A stretch of 64,000 nucleotides of DNA from Leucobacter viscericola (GTDB lineage: Bacteria > Actinomycetota > Actinomycetes > Actinomycetales > Microbacteriaceae), in assembly GCF_011299575.1 (NCBI RefSeq), contig NZ_CP049863.1, positions 2,294,001-2,358,000 on the forward strand. Reading direction: 5' to 3'. This document shows, piece by piece, positions 1 through 9,333 of this stretch (position 1 is the stretch's first letter; every line of letters starts with the position of its first letter). A model generated the notes under the pieces. The model was not told where the DNA came from and made no database searches. It worked only from the letters and a program-made list of their open reading frames with translations. The translations under genes and the position numbers were made by a program.

Positions 1-19
1 GCGAGTAGAAACTTTGTAG

Positions 20-57
20 GCGGGCGTGGGTTCTATAGACCCCACACCCGCTTCTTT
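20..57 (+). terminator. Terminator of the gene upstream of the window
   Basis: Arms 20-30 and 41-51 pair as an 11-bp stem with one mismatch around a 10-nt loop. A pyrimidine-rich run with four T follows at 51-59. No coding sequence lies before it inside the window, so it most likely ends a gene to the left. Confidence 0.6.
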
Positions 58-235
58 TGTATTTTCAGCACTTACGCAACAGAAACTTCCGCAATTTTGC
101 GTGAAAATCCGCGAGATCATGCCGGAGTAGGGTAGATTCGAACCGATCAACCGATCGGACCCCTCAAAATGGGGGGAAACCTGAACCAGATCAGGGGCCC
201 GAACAAAAGCTTCGTTGCCCTGGAAGGACAAACAC

Positions 236-514
236 ATGGCACTCAACAAGACTGAGCTCGTAGCAAAGATCGCCGCAGAAACCGGCCAGAGCCAGGCTGC
301 TGTTTCGAGCGTTCTCGACGGCCTGTTCGCCGCTGTTTCCGAGACTGTCGCCGGTGGCGAGAAGGTCTCCATCCCGGGCTGGATCTCCTTCGAGACCGCA
401 ACCACCGCTGCTCGCACCGGCCGCAACCCGCGCACCGGCGAGAGCATCGACATCCCCGCTGGCAAGCGCGTCAAGGTGTCGGTTGGCAGCAAGCTCAAGG
501 CAGCTGTTAAGTAA
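236..514 (+). CDS. hup: HU family nucleoid DNA-binding protein
   Basis: Small basic HU-type protein of 92 residues that bends and compacts DNA as a dimer. It opens MALNKTELVAKIAAETGQSQ. The beta-arm region contains GRNPRTGESIDIPAGKRVK, the HU signature with the conserved RNPRTGE stretch, followed by the usual VSVGSKLK tail. The ATG at 236 is chosen because GGAAGGA lies 8 nt upstream and homologues begin at this point; a longer in-frame start at 215 would add seven non-conserved residues. It stands alone between two terminators. It lacks the long Lys/Ala-rich C-terminal tail of mycobacterial HupB, so it is the short bacterial form. Confidence 0.95.
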   Translation: MALNKTELVAKIAAETGQSQAAVSSVLDGLFAAVSETVAGGEKVSIPGWISFETATTAARTGRNPRTGESIDIPAGKRVKVSVGSKLKAAVK

Positions 515-524
515 CTGACTTTTA

Positions 525-562
525 CGAAACCCCCGAGGCGCGCAAGCGTCGAGGGGGTTTCG
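525..562 (+). terminator. Rho-independent terminator after HU
   Basis: Arms CGAAACCCCC (525-534) and GGGGGTTTCG (553-562) are perfectly complementary and begin 10 nt after the HU stop codon. The intervening GAGGCGCGCAAGCGTCGA can pair further. The A/T ends of the stem could let it work in both directions. Confidence 0.85.
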
Positions 563-614
563 TTGTATCTGGGGCAGCCCGCGCCGTCCGACAATACACA
601 CATCTACAAGGCCG

Positions 615-627
615 TAGGCTTAAGGGG
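615..627 (+). promoter_or_regulatory. Leaderless -10 element of the CopD/CtaG gene
   Basis: TAGGCT at 615-620 is followed by exactly 6 nt and then the GTG start at 627. There is no usable Shine-Dalgarno at normal spacing. This is the layout expected of a leaderless actinobacterial transcript. Confidence 0.5.
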
Positions 628-2642
628 TGCCTCGTTATCTGCGTATCGTTGCCCCCGCTGTTCTGATCGCGGTGGCGCTTGCGGCTCTGCTGCTTGGTCT
701 CGCTATCGGTGGTGCTGCTGCCGAGCGCACTCTGCTTGATCCGGGTGTTGTTGTGCGCTTTGCGCTCCCGATCTCCCGCACCATCGTCAACATCGCCATC
801 GCTGGGCTCATCGGCTCGGTCGTGATGGCGGTCTGGGCCCTCGCGAGCGAAAAGCCCGAGACTCGCACGGCGATGGACCTCGCGGCAGGATCCGCTGCGC
901 TTCTGACCGTCGCGAGTGCTGCCACGCTTCTCTTCACCTATGTTGACGTCTCTGGCCTCCCCTTCTCGGGTGATGCAACCTTCGGTGCCGGTCTCGCCCA
1001 GTTCGTTACCGAGGTCGAGTTGGGCCAGCTGTGGCTGCTCGAACTCTTGTTGGCCGCAGCCACAACGGTCATGGCATTTGCGATCCGAGAACGCCGCCTC
1101 ACGCTTCTTGTGCTCGTCGCAGCGCTCGCGACGACTCTGCCCCTCGCGCAGCAGGGGCACGCCGCGGGTTCCTCGGGGCACGCGCAGGCCGTCAACTCGC
1201 TGCTCGTGCACCTGATCGGCGCCGCGGTCTGGCTCGGCGGTCTGATGACCCTGGTGTTCGTCGCGCGGGTTGTGGATCGCAAGCGCCTCGCCGTACTCAC
1301 CTCTCGCTACTCGACGCTCGCTCTGTTCGCCTTCATCGGCGTGGCCGCCTCCGGTGTCGTGAGCGCCTGGCTGCGCGTGGGTGACTTCGATGCGCTGTTC
1401 GGAACCGGCTACGGCCAGCTTGTGATGTGGAAGACCGGCGCTCTCGTGGTGCTTGGTGTGTTTGGTGCCTTCCAGCGCACGCGGCTGATCCCGCGCATTG
1501 CCAGCTCGCCGAACGGTGGCCGCGTATTTGGATGGCTGGTTGTTGCGGAGCTTGCCGTGATGGGTGTGGCGAGCGGGATCGCCGGTGCGCTTGGTCGCAC
1601 CGCAACCCCCGTGTCGTTTGAGCCGGCTCAAGATCAAGGCAGTGGGGTTACCTCAGCCCAGTGGCTCACCGGTGATCCGCTGCCACCGGAACTCACGCCG
1701 ATGAGCTACATCACCGGCTGGAAGTTTGACCTGGCCTGGACCCTGGTGTGTGCCTTTGGTCTCGCCCTGTACATTGCCGCTGTGATCCGCCTCCGGCGTC
1801 GCGGGGATCGCTGGCCGATTGGCCGATCCATCGCCTGGTTCCTCGGTCTGGCCGCGCTGTTCTACACGACAAACGGACCCTTCAACCTGTACGAGCAGTA
1901 CCTGTTCAGCGTGCACATGCTGGGCCACATGATGCTGACCATGGTGATTCCGATTGCCCTGGTACTTGGCGCGCCCATTACGCTGCTGCTGCGTGCGACG
2001 GAGAAGCGTAACGACGGTTCGTGGGGCGGTCGCGAGTGGGTGCTGTGGATGGTGCAGACGCCGTACTCGAAGTTCATCACGCACCCCGCGGTTGCGGCCG
2101 TTGTGTTTGTCGGGTCGCTCTGGGTGTTCTACTTCACGCCGATCTTCCGCTGGGCCATGTCGGAGCACCTTGGGCACCAGTGGATGATTATCCACTTCTT
2201 GATCGGTGGGTACCTCTTCGCCCTGTCGATGATCGGGATCGATCCCGTGCCATACCGCTTCCCGTACCCGATGCGACTCATCACGCTGTTCGCGACGATG
2301 GCCTCACACGCCTTCTTTGGTGTCACCATGATGACAGGTGACTCTCTGATGCTCGCCGACTGGTTCGGTGCGATGGGGCGCACCTGGGGTGCAACGCCGC
2401 TCGCGGATCAATCCCTCGGCGGCGGTATCGCCTGGGGTATTGGCGAGTTGCCGACGCTCGCCCTCGCGCTGATCGTGGCGGTGCAGTGGTCGCGTAACGA
2501 CACGAAGGTGCAGAAGCGTAAGGATCGCGCGGCGGATCGTTCGGGCGAGGCTGAACTGCACGCGTACAACGAGATGCTGGAAAAGCAGGCCGCGCGTGAC
2601 GAGCGGGCGCAGAAGGCTCAGGAGAACGCGCGAAGCGTCTGA
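627..2642 (+). CDS. CopD / CtaG (Caa3_CtaG) fusion membrane protein
   Basis: Polytopic membrane protein of 671 residues. The N-terminal half (about 1-320) resembles CopD copper-resistance membrane proteins. The C-terminal half (about 350-620) resembles the Caa3-type CtaG cytochrome c oxidase assembly family, with His-rich segments such as VHMLGHMMLTM and HLGHQWMIIHF in predicted helices that could bind copper. The last 50 residues are charged and probably cytoplasmic. The fusion is common in actinobacteria and is thought to deliver copper to heme-copper oxidase. It is a single-gene unit, convergent with the downstream biotin carboxylase gene. The GTG at 627 fits a leaderless start. Confidence 0.88.
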   Translation: MPRYLRIVAPAVLIAVALAALLLGLAIGGAAAERTLLDPGVVVRFALPISRTIVNIAIAGLIGSVVMAVWALASEKPETRTAMDLAAGSAALLTVASAATLLFTYVDVSGLPFSGDATFGAGLAQFVTEVELGQLWLLELLLAAATTVMAFAIRERRLTLLVLVAALATTLPLAQQGHAAGSSGHAQAVNSLLVHLIGAAVWLGGLMTLVFVARVVDRKRLAVLTSRYSTLALFAFIGVAASGVVSAWLRVGDFDALFGTGYGQLVMWKTGALVVLGVFGAFQRTRLIPRIASSPNGGRVFGWLVVAELAVMGVASGIAGALGRTATPVSFEPAQDQGSGVTSAQWLTGDPLPPELTPMSYITGWKFDLAWTLVCAFGLALYIAAVIRLRRRGDRWPIGRSIAWFLGLAALFYTTNGPFNLYEQYLFSVHMLGHMMLTMVIPIALVLGAPITLLLRATEKRNDGSWGGREWVLWMVQTPYSKFITHPAVAAVVFVGSLWVFYFTPIFRWAMSEHLGHQWMIIHFLIGGYLFALSMIGIDPVPYRFPYPMRLITLFATMASHAFFGVTMMTGDSLMLADWFGAMGRTWGATPLADQSLGGGIAWGIGELPTLALALIVAVQWSRNDTKVQKRKDRAADRSGEAELHAYNEMLEKQAARDERAQKAQENARSV

Positions 2643-2696
2643 TCCTTTCTGACTACAGCGGCTCTCCCCAACGCAGAAACTGGGACCGCGGCAGCA

Positions 2697-4472
2697 TTAC
2701 CCCTCGATAACCCCAATCTCGGCGCTCGCTGAGACGTTGGTGCCGGGAGCCACACTGTGCCGCAGGATTCCGGATCTCGGGGCCTTCACCGGAACCTCCA
2801 TCTTCATGGCCTCGATCACCGCAACGGTGTCGCCCTCGGCAACTTGCGCGCCCGCGTCGACCTTCCACGCGCTGAGGGTGCCCGTGAAGGGCGCCAGCAC
2901 CGCGTTGGGGTCGGCCTGTGCGGCGCCGCCTGCGGCCCCGGCGTCCGCCGGGGAGCCGGCCTCTAAGCTCTGGCCGCTACCGCTCGCAAGGCGCGACAGC
3001 AGCGCCTCGGGTAGACCGATCTCAACCAGTCGGCCGTCGATCTCAAGCGGCATGCGGGTGAGTCGCGGCGCGGCGGGCGCAGCAACGGCGGCTGCGGGCT
3101 CGAAGGTGGCAGTGCACTCCTCCTCGATCCAGCGGGTGTGCACTCCAAACCGCCCGGAGGCAGCGGTGAAGGCGGGATCGGTCACAACGTAGCGATCGAA
3201 GGGCAGCACGGTTGCGACTCCCTCGATCTGAAACTCGTCGAGCGCCCGTCGCGCGCGGGCGAGGGCCTGCTCGCGATCCTTGCCCCAGATGATGAGCTTG
3301 GCGAGCATCGAATCGAAACTACCGGGCACCGCATACCCTGCGTACACACCCGAGTCGACACGCACCCCCTGCCCGCCGGGCACGTCGAAGCGCTCGATCG
3401 TGCCGGGGGTCGGCAGGTAGCCGAGACCGGGATCCTCAGCGTTAATACGAAACTCGATGGAGTGCCCGAAGCTCGGAATCTGTTCGGGCACACTCATGGG
3501 CTCGCCAGCCGCGATGCGGAACTGCTCTTGCACGAGGTCGATGCCGGTGATCTGCTCGGTGACCGGGTGCTCGACCTGCAATCGGGTGTTCACCTCGAGG
3601 AACGAGAGGGTGCCGTCTTCGCCGAGCAGAAACTCGACCGTTCCCGCGCTGACGTACCCCGCTGCGGCGCACACGTCGGCGGCGGCCTGGTGGATGCGCT
3701 CGCGAAGGGCGTCATCGAGAAATGGAGCGGGTGCCTCTTCGACGAGCTTCTGGTTGCGTCGCTGCAGCGAGCAGTCGCGCGTGCCGAGCACAGCAACGCG
3801 TCCGTGGCGGTCGCCGAGCACCTGGGCCTCGATGTGACGAGGGCGATCAAGAAAGCGCTCGACCAGGCAGTCGCCCTGGCCAAATGCGAGCTCTGCCTCG
3901 CGCACCGCGGACTCGTAAGCCTCGCGGATCTCGGCACGATCCCGCACCACGCGCATGCCGCGGCCGCCGCCGCCATACACGGCCTTGATGACGAGGGGCA
4001 GGCCGAAGGTGTCGGCGAATGCGATGACCTCGTCTGCGTCTGCAACCGGACCTGGCGTGCCGGGAACAAGGGGAGCCCCCACCTGCTCCGCGAGTGCGCG
4101 GGCGCGGGCCTTGTCGCCGAGGGCCTCGATGGTGCTGGGATCCGGGCCGATCCAGTTCAGTCCCGCGTCAATCACGGCGGCCGCGAAGTCGGCGCGCTCC
4201 GACAGAAAGCCGTAGCCCGGGTGGATCGCATCGGCGCCTGACCGTTGTGCCAGTTCGAGAAGCTTTGTGATGTTCAGATAGGTCTCGCCAGGGGTGACGC
4301 CGCCCAGTGCGTAGGCCTCGTCAGCGAGCCTCACGTGCAGTGCGTCAGCATCGGCGTCTGCATAGACGGCGACACTTCCGATGCCGGCTTCGCGGGCTGC
4401 CCGAATCACGCGTACCGCGATCTCGCCACGGTTTGCGATCAAGACTTTTGTCAGGGGTTTTGAGGGGGTCAT
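2697..4472 (-). CDS. Biotin carboxylase fused to biotin carboxyl carrier domain
   Basis: 591 residues. Residues 1-450 form an ATP-grasp biotin carboxylase: [20 protein letters not shown] at the start, the glycine loop [11 protein letters not shown], and the active-site stretch [20 protein letters not shown]. The last 80 residues are a biotinyl domain with EAMKM, so the expected biotinylated lysine is about K557. The ATG overlaps the stop of the pxpB-pxpC gene by ATGA, so it is translationally coupled to the 5-oxoprolinase genes. No carboxyltransferase gene is in the window. In other genomes separate AccB- and AccC-like genes accompany pxpABC; here they are one chain. An ordinary acyl-CoA carboxylase alpha subunit is the alternative reading, but the operon argues for a 5-oxoproline role. 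Confidence 0.9.
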   Translation of the reverse strand: MTPSKPLTKVLIANRGEIAVRVIRAAREAGIGSVAVYADADADALHVRLADEAYALGGVTPGETYLNITKLLELAQRSGADAIHPGYGFLSERADFAAAVIDAGLNWIGPDPSTIEALGDKARARALAEQVGAPLVPGTPGPVADADEVIAFADTFGLPLVIKAVYGGGGRGMRVVRDRAEIREAYESAVREAELAFGQGDCLVERFLDRPRHIEAQVLGDRHGRVAVLGTRDCSLQRRNQKLVEEAPAPFLDDALRERIHQAAADVCAAAGYVSAGTVEFLLGEDGTLSFLEVNTRLQVEHPVTEQITGIDLVQEQFRIAAGEPMSVPEQIPSFGHSIEFRINAEDPGLGYLPTPGTIERFDVPGGQGVRVDSGVYAGYAVPGSFDSMLAKLIIWGKDREQALARARRALDEFQIEGVATVLPFDRYVVTDPAFTAASGRFGVHTRWIEEECTATFEPAAAVAAPAAPRLTRMPLEIDGRLVEIGLPEALLSRLASGSGQSLEAGSPADAGAAGGAAQADPNAVLAPFTGTLSAWKVDAGAQVAEGDTVAVIEAMKMEVPVKAPRSGILRHSVAPGTNVSASAEIGVIEG

Positions 4473-6190
4473 GAGGGGTTCTCCTGGTCAATCTCGGTCA
4501 CGTTTGGCGCGGGTACGTTCGGCACAGTCGTATTCTGCACAGCCTCTGTTGATGCGGAGCCATCGCGGAACAGGTCGAAACGAACGCGGCACCCCGGTGC
4601 GAGTTGTGCCGCGAGTTCAATGTCGTCATCGTGAACGACCGCGATCACCGGGTATCCGCCGGTCAGAGGGCGGTCGGCGAGAAACAGTACGGGTTGTCCG
4701 TCAGGCGGAATCTGGATCGCACCGAGCACCATCCCCTCGCTCGGCAGTTCCTTGCCGTCAAAGTCGGGGGACCGGGTGAGCGCATCACCGGCGAGGCGCA
4801 CGCCCACGCGGTCGCTGCGCGGGGTGACGTCCCAGCTCTGAGCAAAGAAACGATCGATGCTCGCCTCGTCGAACCAGCCGTCGCGCGGGCCGAGGATCAC
4901 CCGCAGCGTTGTCACCTCGCCAGCTGCGGGAAGCTGCGCTGCAGTAGCCTCGGGGGCACTGACGGGAAGGATCGCTTCGCTGGCGACGCTGATGGTGTCG
5001 CCCGCGATAAGTGATTCGGGGCCGAGGCCGGCGAGGGTATCTCGGGATCGGCTGCCGAGCACCGGGGTCGCCGCTACGCCGCCGCGCAGAGCGAGCACGG
5101 ATCGTAAGCCGGCTGAGGGGGCGCCGAGTGTGAGCCGCTCGCCAACGCTCAGACGGAAAGCTTGACCCTCGGGCACGCCGCGTGTGCCGAAGGGGCCGGT
5201 GATCTGCCCCACGCGAGGTGCTCCCGCGAGCGCCAGCACTGTTGTGCTGACCGCCTCGACCGCGAAGCCGCCGTGGCTCAGTTCGAGTGCGGCCGCGCCA
5301 GGACGGTTTCCAACGAGACGATTAGCCTGTTGGTACGCGCGGCGAATGCTGACCCCTGACTCGCCAACACCCATGCCTGAGGCGCCCAAGCGGCCGGCAT
5401 CTTCGATCAAAGTCTGTAGCCCGGCATCGATGACGGTGAGGGCCGGGGCGCTGGGGACACCACGGTCCAGGCGCTTCGCCTTCGCGGGGTGGTCGAGGGA
5501 AGGCGCAGGAACCTGCGCTGAGCGACCTGGGTCAGCCGCAACAACGCGCTCCCTCTCCGCAACAAACCGCACGCCCTCGCCCGCGAGCAGGGCTGCGGGC
5601 CGCTCGCGATCGAGATCCCACATCGGGTGATCGGTGTGGCCGATGATCTGCCAGCCACCGGGGCTCTCGCGCGGGTACACCCCCGAGAAGGGGCCGGCCA
5701 GGCCCACCGATCCGGGCAAGATGCGCGGTCGCGGGGTGGCCCTGCGCGGCACCTCAAGTAGGGGATCCCCACCCGAGAGGTACGCGAAACCGGGCGCGAA
5801 GCCGGTGAACGCAACGGTGTAGGCGGCCGCGGTGTGCCGCTGCACCACCTGTTCAGCGCTCATGCCGGTGAGCGTGGCGACCTCGTCGAGGTCTTCGCCC
5901 CGGTAGAAAACGGGGATCACAGTTTCAGCGCTCGCTGCTGCCCGCGCGCTCGCCGATCCTGAACCCGACAACAGGTCGCGCAGTTTCGCACGAAGCGCGC
6001 GCGGATCCCGAGCCTCACCACCGCTCACCAGCACGGTTTCCGCCGCAGGTACCAGTTCGGCGACGTCGAGCTCTCCGCGATCCCGAGCCGCGGTCAGCGA
6101 AGCAAACACCTGCAGCGCGCGGTCGAGCGTGCCGCACTCAAGCAGCACCGCCGTGGCCCCCGCGGGCAGAATTCTGGGTTCACTGGTCAC
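4469..6190 (-). CDS. pxpBC: 5-oxoprolinase subunits B and C, fused (PxpB-PxpC)
   Basis: 573 residues. Residues about 1-225 are PxpB (KipI-like), with [18 protein letters not shown] and the following [16 protein letters not shown] stretch. Residues about 240-560 are PxpC (KipA / biotin-dependent allophanate-hydrolase-like), with [16 protein letters not shown] and [22 protein letters not shown] motifs ([18 protein letters not shown] here). With PxpA they form ATP-dependent 5-oxoprolinase, converting 5-oxoproline to glutamate. The start is the GTG at 6190, whose GTGA overlaps the pxpA stop; the frame runs open further upstream, but that part is antisense-like arginine-rich sequence. The pair is two genes in E. 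coli and Bacillus, so this is a fusion as in urea amidolyase-type proteins. Confidence 0.9.
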   Translation of the reverse strand: MTSEPRILPAGATAVLLECGTLDRALQVFASLTAARDRGELDVAELVPAAETVLVSGGEARDPRALRAKLRDLLSGSGSASARAAASAETVIPVFYRGEDLDEVATLTGMSAEQVVQRHTAAAYTVAFTGFAPGFAYLSGGDPLLEVPRRATPRPRILPGSVGLAGPFSGVYPRESPGGWQIIGHTDHPMWDLDRERPAALLAGEGVRFVAERERVVAADPGRSAQVPAPSLDHPAKAKRLDRGVPSAPALTVIDAGLQTLIEDAGRLGASGMGVGESGVSIRRAYQQANRLVGNRPGAAALELSHGGFAVEAVSTTVLALAGAPRVGQITGPFGTRGVPEGQAFRLSVGERLTLGAPSAGLRSVLALRGGVAATPVLGSRSRDTLAGLGPESLIAGDTISVASEAILPVSAPEATAAQLPAAGEVTTLRVILGPRDGWFDEASIDRFFAQSWDVTPRSDRVGVRLAGDALTRSPDFDGKELPSEGMVLGAIQIPPDGQPVLFLADRPLTGGYPVIAVVHDDDIELAAQLAPGCRVRFDLFRDGSASTEAVQNTTVPNVPAPNVTEIDQENPS

Positions 6191-6951
6191 AGGGACCTCG
6201 AAAAGCTCGAAAGCTCGACGCCCGCCCCAACCAGCGACACGCTTACTGCCCGCGCCAGTTCGACGGCTGCGGGGCTGTCTCCGTGCACGCAGATCGACTC
6301 GGCGCGTACGGTGACCTCGCTGCCGTCGCGCGCGGTGATGGTGCCGGTCTGCACGAGGCGCAGCATGCGCTCGGCGACGATAGCGGGATCGTGCAGCACC
6401 GCATCTGGCTCCCGCCGCGAGACGAGAGCCCCGTTCGGCTCGTACGCGCGATCCGCAAAAGCCTCTGGAATCGCGCGCATGCCCGCGGCTTCCGTCTGCT
6501 CCACGAGCGGTGAGGCGGCGAGGCACACAAGCGCTAGCTCGGGGTCAACCGCCCGAATCGCACGGATCACGGTGTCTGCCTCGGCCTCGTTGAACGCGAT
6601 GCTGTTGTAGAGTGCGCCGTGCGGCTTGACGTAGCGCACCTCGGTGCCCGCGACCCTCGCGAGGGCCTGTAGCGCACCGATCTGGTAGATGATGTCTGCC
6701 TCAAGTTCGGCACGAGCGAGTGTCATGGGGCGCCGCCCGAAGCCGACCAGATCGGGGTAGGCGACGTGGGCGCCCACGGCCACCCCGCGAGAGGCCGCCG
6801 CGCGGAGCGTGCCGAGGATCGAGCGCGGGTCACCCGCGTGGAACCCGCAGGCGACATTCGCGCTCGTGACAATCTCGAGCATGCTGGTGTCGTCGCCCAT
6901 GGTCCACGAGCCGAAGTGCTCGCCGAGGTCGCTGTTTAGGTCGATTCTCAT
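6187..6951 (-). CDS. pxpA: 5-oxoprolinase subunit A (LamB/YcsF family)
   Basis: 254 residues, the usual family length. It begins [16 protein letters not shown], the family signature (IDLNxDxGE). Further on are [12 protein letters not shown] and [11 protein letters not shown], conserved metal/substrate-site motifs of the LamB/YcsF fold. It is the catalytic partner of PxpB/PxpC in ATP-dependent opening of 5-oxoproline to glutamate in the cytoplasm. The ATG at 6951 is preceded by AGGAGG 7 nt upstream; a longer start at 6993 lacks conservation. Its stop overlaps the pxpB-pxpC start. The carrier gene lies 42 bp upstream in the same direction. Confidence 0.94.
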   Translation of the reverse strand: MRIDLNSDLGEHFGSWTMGDDTSMLEIVTSANVACGFHAGDPRSILGTLRAAASRGVAVGAHVAYPDLVGFGRRPMTLARAELEADIIYQIGALQALARVAGTEVRYVKPHGALYNSIAFNEAEADTVIRAIRAVDPELALVCLAASPLVEQTEAAGMRAIPEAFADRAYEPNGALVSRREPDAVLHDPAIVAERMLRLVQTGTITARDGSEVTVRAESICVHGDSPAAVELARAVSVSLVGAGVELSSFSRSL

Positions 6952-6993
6952 TGGTGTCCTCCTGGATTCAAGTATTGCGGTAGCCACCGACAA

Positions 6994-8280
6994 TCACGCG
7001 GCGAGGAACTCAAAGATCTTGCTGAACGACACCACACCCATGTACCAGGTGAGAACCGTCGCGAGGGAACCGAGGCACAGCAACCACATCTGAATGCGAT
7101 GACCACCGAGCAGATCCCTGCGGAACCAAGCAATGTACATAAAGACGGTGAACCCGATGGGAAGGATCAGGCCGTTGAATCCACCCGCAAACACCAGCAG
7201 TGCAACCGGTGTAGTGCCCATGGTCAGGTATGCGGCGAGGCCGATCAAGATGAACACAACCGTGACCCAGCCGCGGCGGCGCTGATCGAGCTTCTTGCTG
7301 AATACCGTCATGAACGACACCGAAGTGAACGCCGCGCCGATCACACTTGAGATGCCCGCGGCCCACAGAACGAGCCCGAACGCCCGCATGCCCCACTCGC
7401 CCGCGGCCGACTCAAAGGCCTGCGCGGCGGGATTTGCGGCGATGTCGAGCATCACACCGCTTGCAGTGACACCGAGGAATGCCAGGAAGAGCACGTAGCG
7501 CATGATTCCGGTCACCGCGATGCCCATAAACGCGGAGTTGGTGACCTGCTTGATGTGTTCGGGGCCCGCGGCGCCCGAATCGAGCAGCTTGTGAGCGCCA
7601 GCGTAAGTGATGTAGCCGCCGATCGTGCCGCCGACGATCGTGGTGATTGCGGCAAAGTCGATGGTGTCGGGCATGACGGTCTGACGCAGGGCCTCACCGA
7701 CGGGTGGGCTTGCGATGATCGCAACGACAACGGTCAGGGTGATCATCAGCAGGCCGAACACGATCATTGCGCGGTCCATGAGCAGACCCGCGCGACGCGA
7801 AAGGAAAATGGCGATCGCGAGCAGTGCACTGATGGCACCACCGATCTTCGGGTCGAGCCCGAGCATGGCGTTGAGCCCGAGGCCGGCGCCCGCGATGTTG
7901 CCGATGTTGAACACGAGCCCGCCCACGATCACGAGCACCGAGAGAATGAACCCGCTGAACGGGATCGCGGCGTTGGCGAGCTCGGCCGCGCGTTTGCCCG
8001 AGAGCGTGATGATCTGCCAGATGTTCGCCTGCACGATGAAGTCAATGACGATCGAAACGAGGATGCCGAACGCGAAGGCTGCCCCCAGCGTTGCGGTGAA
8101 CGTGGCCGTCTGCGTGATGAAGCCGGGGCCGATGGCCGAGGTTGCCATCATAAAGATTGCCCCGATGAGGGAGGCCCGACGCGATTTCACGAATCCGACC
8201 GTGCCGCTGGCTACGGTTGCGGGTCCGGGGACGGAAACTTCGCCCTCGCGTTCCTTTTCGGGTGAGACTTGCTCGTTCAT
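6994..8280 (-). CDS. NRAMP-like membrane transporter of the pxp locus (YcsG type)
   Basis: 428 residues with about 11 hydrophobic segments after a charged N-terminal tail of about 30 residues. Overall it resembles NRAMP-fold proteins, especially Bacillus YcsG, which also neighbours pxpA (ycsF). The metal-binding motifs of true NRAMP transporters are not evident. The helix-1 region reads GPGFITQTATFT where DPGN is expected, and the helix-6 region reads GGYITYAGAHKL where MPH is expected. It is therefore more likely an importer of 5-oxoproline or a related solute than of Mn/Fe (inference). It is the first gene of the locus; the start has GAGAGGA about 9 nt upstream. The divergent GntR gene is the probable regulator. 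Confidence 0.85.
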   Translation of the reverse strand: MNEQVSPEKEREGEVSVPGPATVASGTVGFVKSRRASLIGAIFMMATSAIGPGFITQTATFTATLGAAFAFGILVSIVIDFIVQANIWQIITLSGKRAAELANAAIPFSGFILSVLVIVGGLVFNIGNIAGAGLGLNAMLGLDPKIGGAISALLAIAIFLSRRAGLLMDRAMIVFGLLMITLTVVVAIIASPPVGEALRQTVMPDTIDFAAITTIVGGTIGGYITYAGAHKLLDSGAAGPEHIKQVTNSAFMGIAVTGIMRYVLFLAFLGVTASGVMLDIAANPAAQAFESAAGEWGMRAFGLVLWAAGISSVIGAAFTSVSFMTVFSKKLDQRRRGWVTVVFILIGLAAYLTMGTTPVALLVFAGGFNGLILPIGFTVFMYIAWFRRDLLGGHRIQMWLLCLGSLATVLTWYMGVVSFSKIFEFLAA

Positions 8281-8338
8281 TCGGGAATTCCTCTCGCACC
8301 ATTGCGCCGGTTTCTGGGGGTTCCTTTACTTTACATTG

Positions 8339-8389
8339 ATTGTTGAACAATGCAAGTCTCTTCTTTCAACAAACAGCATGCGTTTGTTG
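8339..8389. promoter_or_regulatory. Two operator-like palindromes between the pxp operon and its GntR gene
   Basis: The first palindrome is ATTGTT-G-AACAAT at 8339-8351. The second is CAACAAAC (8367-8374) with GTTTGTTG (8382-8389) around AGCATGC. Both contain TTGTTG/CAACAA half sites. The second lies just upstream of the -10 of the GntR gene. They fit FCD-type GntR operators controlling both directions. Confidence 0.6.
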
Positions 8390-8396
8390 CGGTTGT

Positions 8397-8409
8397 TACA
8401 CTGCACTCA
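8397..8409 (+). promoter_or_regulatory. Leaderless -10 element of the GntR gene
   Basis: TACACT at 8397-8402, then 6 nt, then ATG at 8409. No Shine-Dalgarno is present. It sits 7 nt downstream of the palindrome ending at 8389, suggesting autoregulation. Confidence 0.55.
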
Positions 8410-9101
8410 TGGTGAGTGGTGTGAGTGTAGGGGCCGAGGCCGGTGGCGAGCCTGGCTCTCACTCGCGCGCTCTAGATGCCGCTGCCGAGATCCGCGCCCG
8501 CATTTCTCGAGGGGAGCTCGCACCCGGTGAGCGCGTACCCGAGGCCAAACTGGCCGAGTCGCTTGGCGTTTCACGCAACACGCTGCGCGAGGCGTTTCGT
8601 GCGTTGAGCGAGGAGGGGCTCATCACGCAGATTCCGAACCGTGGAGCTTGCGTGGCGATCCCGAACATCAACACGATCATCGACATCTACCGCGTGCGTC
8701 GCCTCATCGAGTGCCAAGCGGTTGCCGAGGCGATGCCGCGGCACCCGGCCATTGCTCGCATGCGGCGCGCGGTTGAGGCGGCTTTAGAAGCGCGGGATCA
8801 CGACGACTGGCCCAGCATTGCGACCTCGAACATCGAGTTTCACCGTGCCATCTTCGAACTCGCGGACAGCGCCCGACTCAATCGCATGTACACCCAGCTG
8901 ACCTCGGAGCTGCGCCTCGCCTTCGGCCTGATCGACGATCCCGCGTATCTTCACGCGCCGTTCCTTGAGCGCAACGAGAGGATCCTTGAGCTGCTTGAAT
9001 CGGGCGCGACCGACAAGGCGTCGGCCGCCCTGCGCGACTACCTGCTGCTTGCGGAGCGGATCCTGCTCGCCGGATATGAGCGGGCGACTGCCGGGGTCTG
9101 A
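8409..9101 (+). CDS. GntR family transcriptional regulator, FCD subfamily
   Basis: 230 residues. A winged-helix GntR domain occupies about 20-90 (IRARISRGELAPGERVPEAK, then LGVSRNTLREAFRALSEEGL). An all-helical FCD ligand domain follows (about 95-220), with the metal-site residues of the family suggested by D, H (NIEFHRAIFELA) and the later conserved segments. It is divergent from the pxp operon across a 128-bp spacer with two palindromes, so it is probably the 5-oxoproline- or glutamate-responsive repressor of that operon (inference from position). ATG 8409 is chosen because the in-frame extension upstream is Cys-rich and unconserved, and the -10 element lies 6 nt before it. Confidence 0.88.
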   Translation: MVSGVSVGAEAGGEPGSHSRALDAAAEIRARISRGELAPGERVPEAKLAESLGVSRNTLREAFRALSEEGLITQIPNRGACVAIPNINTIIDIYRVRRLIECQAVAEAMPRHPAIARMRRAVEAALEARDHDDWPSIATSNIEFHRAIFELADSARLNRMYTQLTSELRLAFGLIDDPAYLHAPFLERNERILELLESGATDKASAALRDYLLLAERILLAGYERATAGV

Positions 9102-9112
9102 TTGCTCGGGAC

Positions 9113-9196
9113 TTGGGTTTGCGTAGGGCTTGGCTTGGGTGGCTTGGACTGGCGCGGCCTGGTTGGCTTGGACTGGCCTGGCCTGGCCAGCCTTGC
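9113..9196. repeat. Low-complexity TGG/CTTGG-rich tract with a 24-bp direct repeat
   Basis: A run built from CTTGG, CTGG and CCTGG words just after the GntR stop. TGGCTTGGACTGGC occurs at 9140-9153 and again at 9164-9177, a 24-bp period. It is directly followed by the palindrome at 9205-9261. No plausible coding sequence. Confidence 0.6.
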
Positions 9197-9204
9197 CCTG
9201 CGAT

Positions 9205-9261
9205 CGAGTGTTGCCATATGGCTAGTTGAGACGCGACCAACTAGCAATATGGCAACACTCG
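9205..9261. repeat. Long intergenic palindrome (24-bp arms, 9-nt loop)
   Basis: Arms 9205-9228 and 9238-9261 are complementary at 23 of 24 positions (starting CGAGTGTTGCCATAT). It lies between the convergent GntR and dcd genes, so it may terminate both, but it lacks a T tract. The sequence is not one of the other palindrome families in the window. Confidence 0.8.
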
Positions 9262-9333
9262 AATGGGGTTTGCGGGGTGCGCGGGGCTTGGGGGTGTGGG
9301 CGGTTTGGGCAGCGAGGAGCGGTCGCGTCGACG

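Noticed and set aside
522..1637. 371-residue open frame on the minus strand
   Set aside because: It is the antisense of the CopD/CtaG gene; the composition is Arg/His/Gln-rich without motifs, while the sense protein has clear helices and family motifs.
3138..4241. 367-residue open frame on the plus strand
   Set aside because: It is antisense to the biotin carboxylase gene, which has all family motifs; the frame is open only because of high GC third positions.
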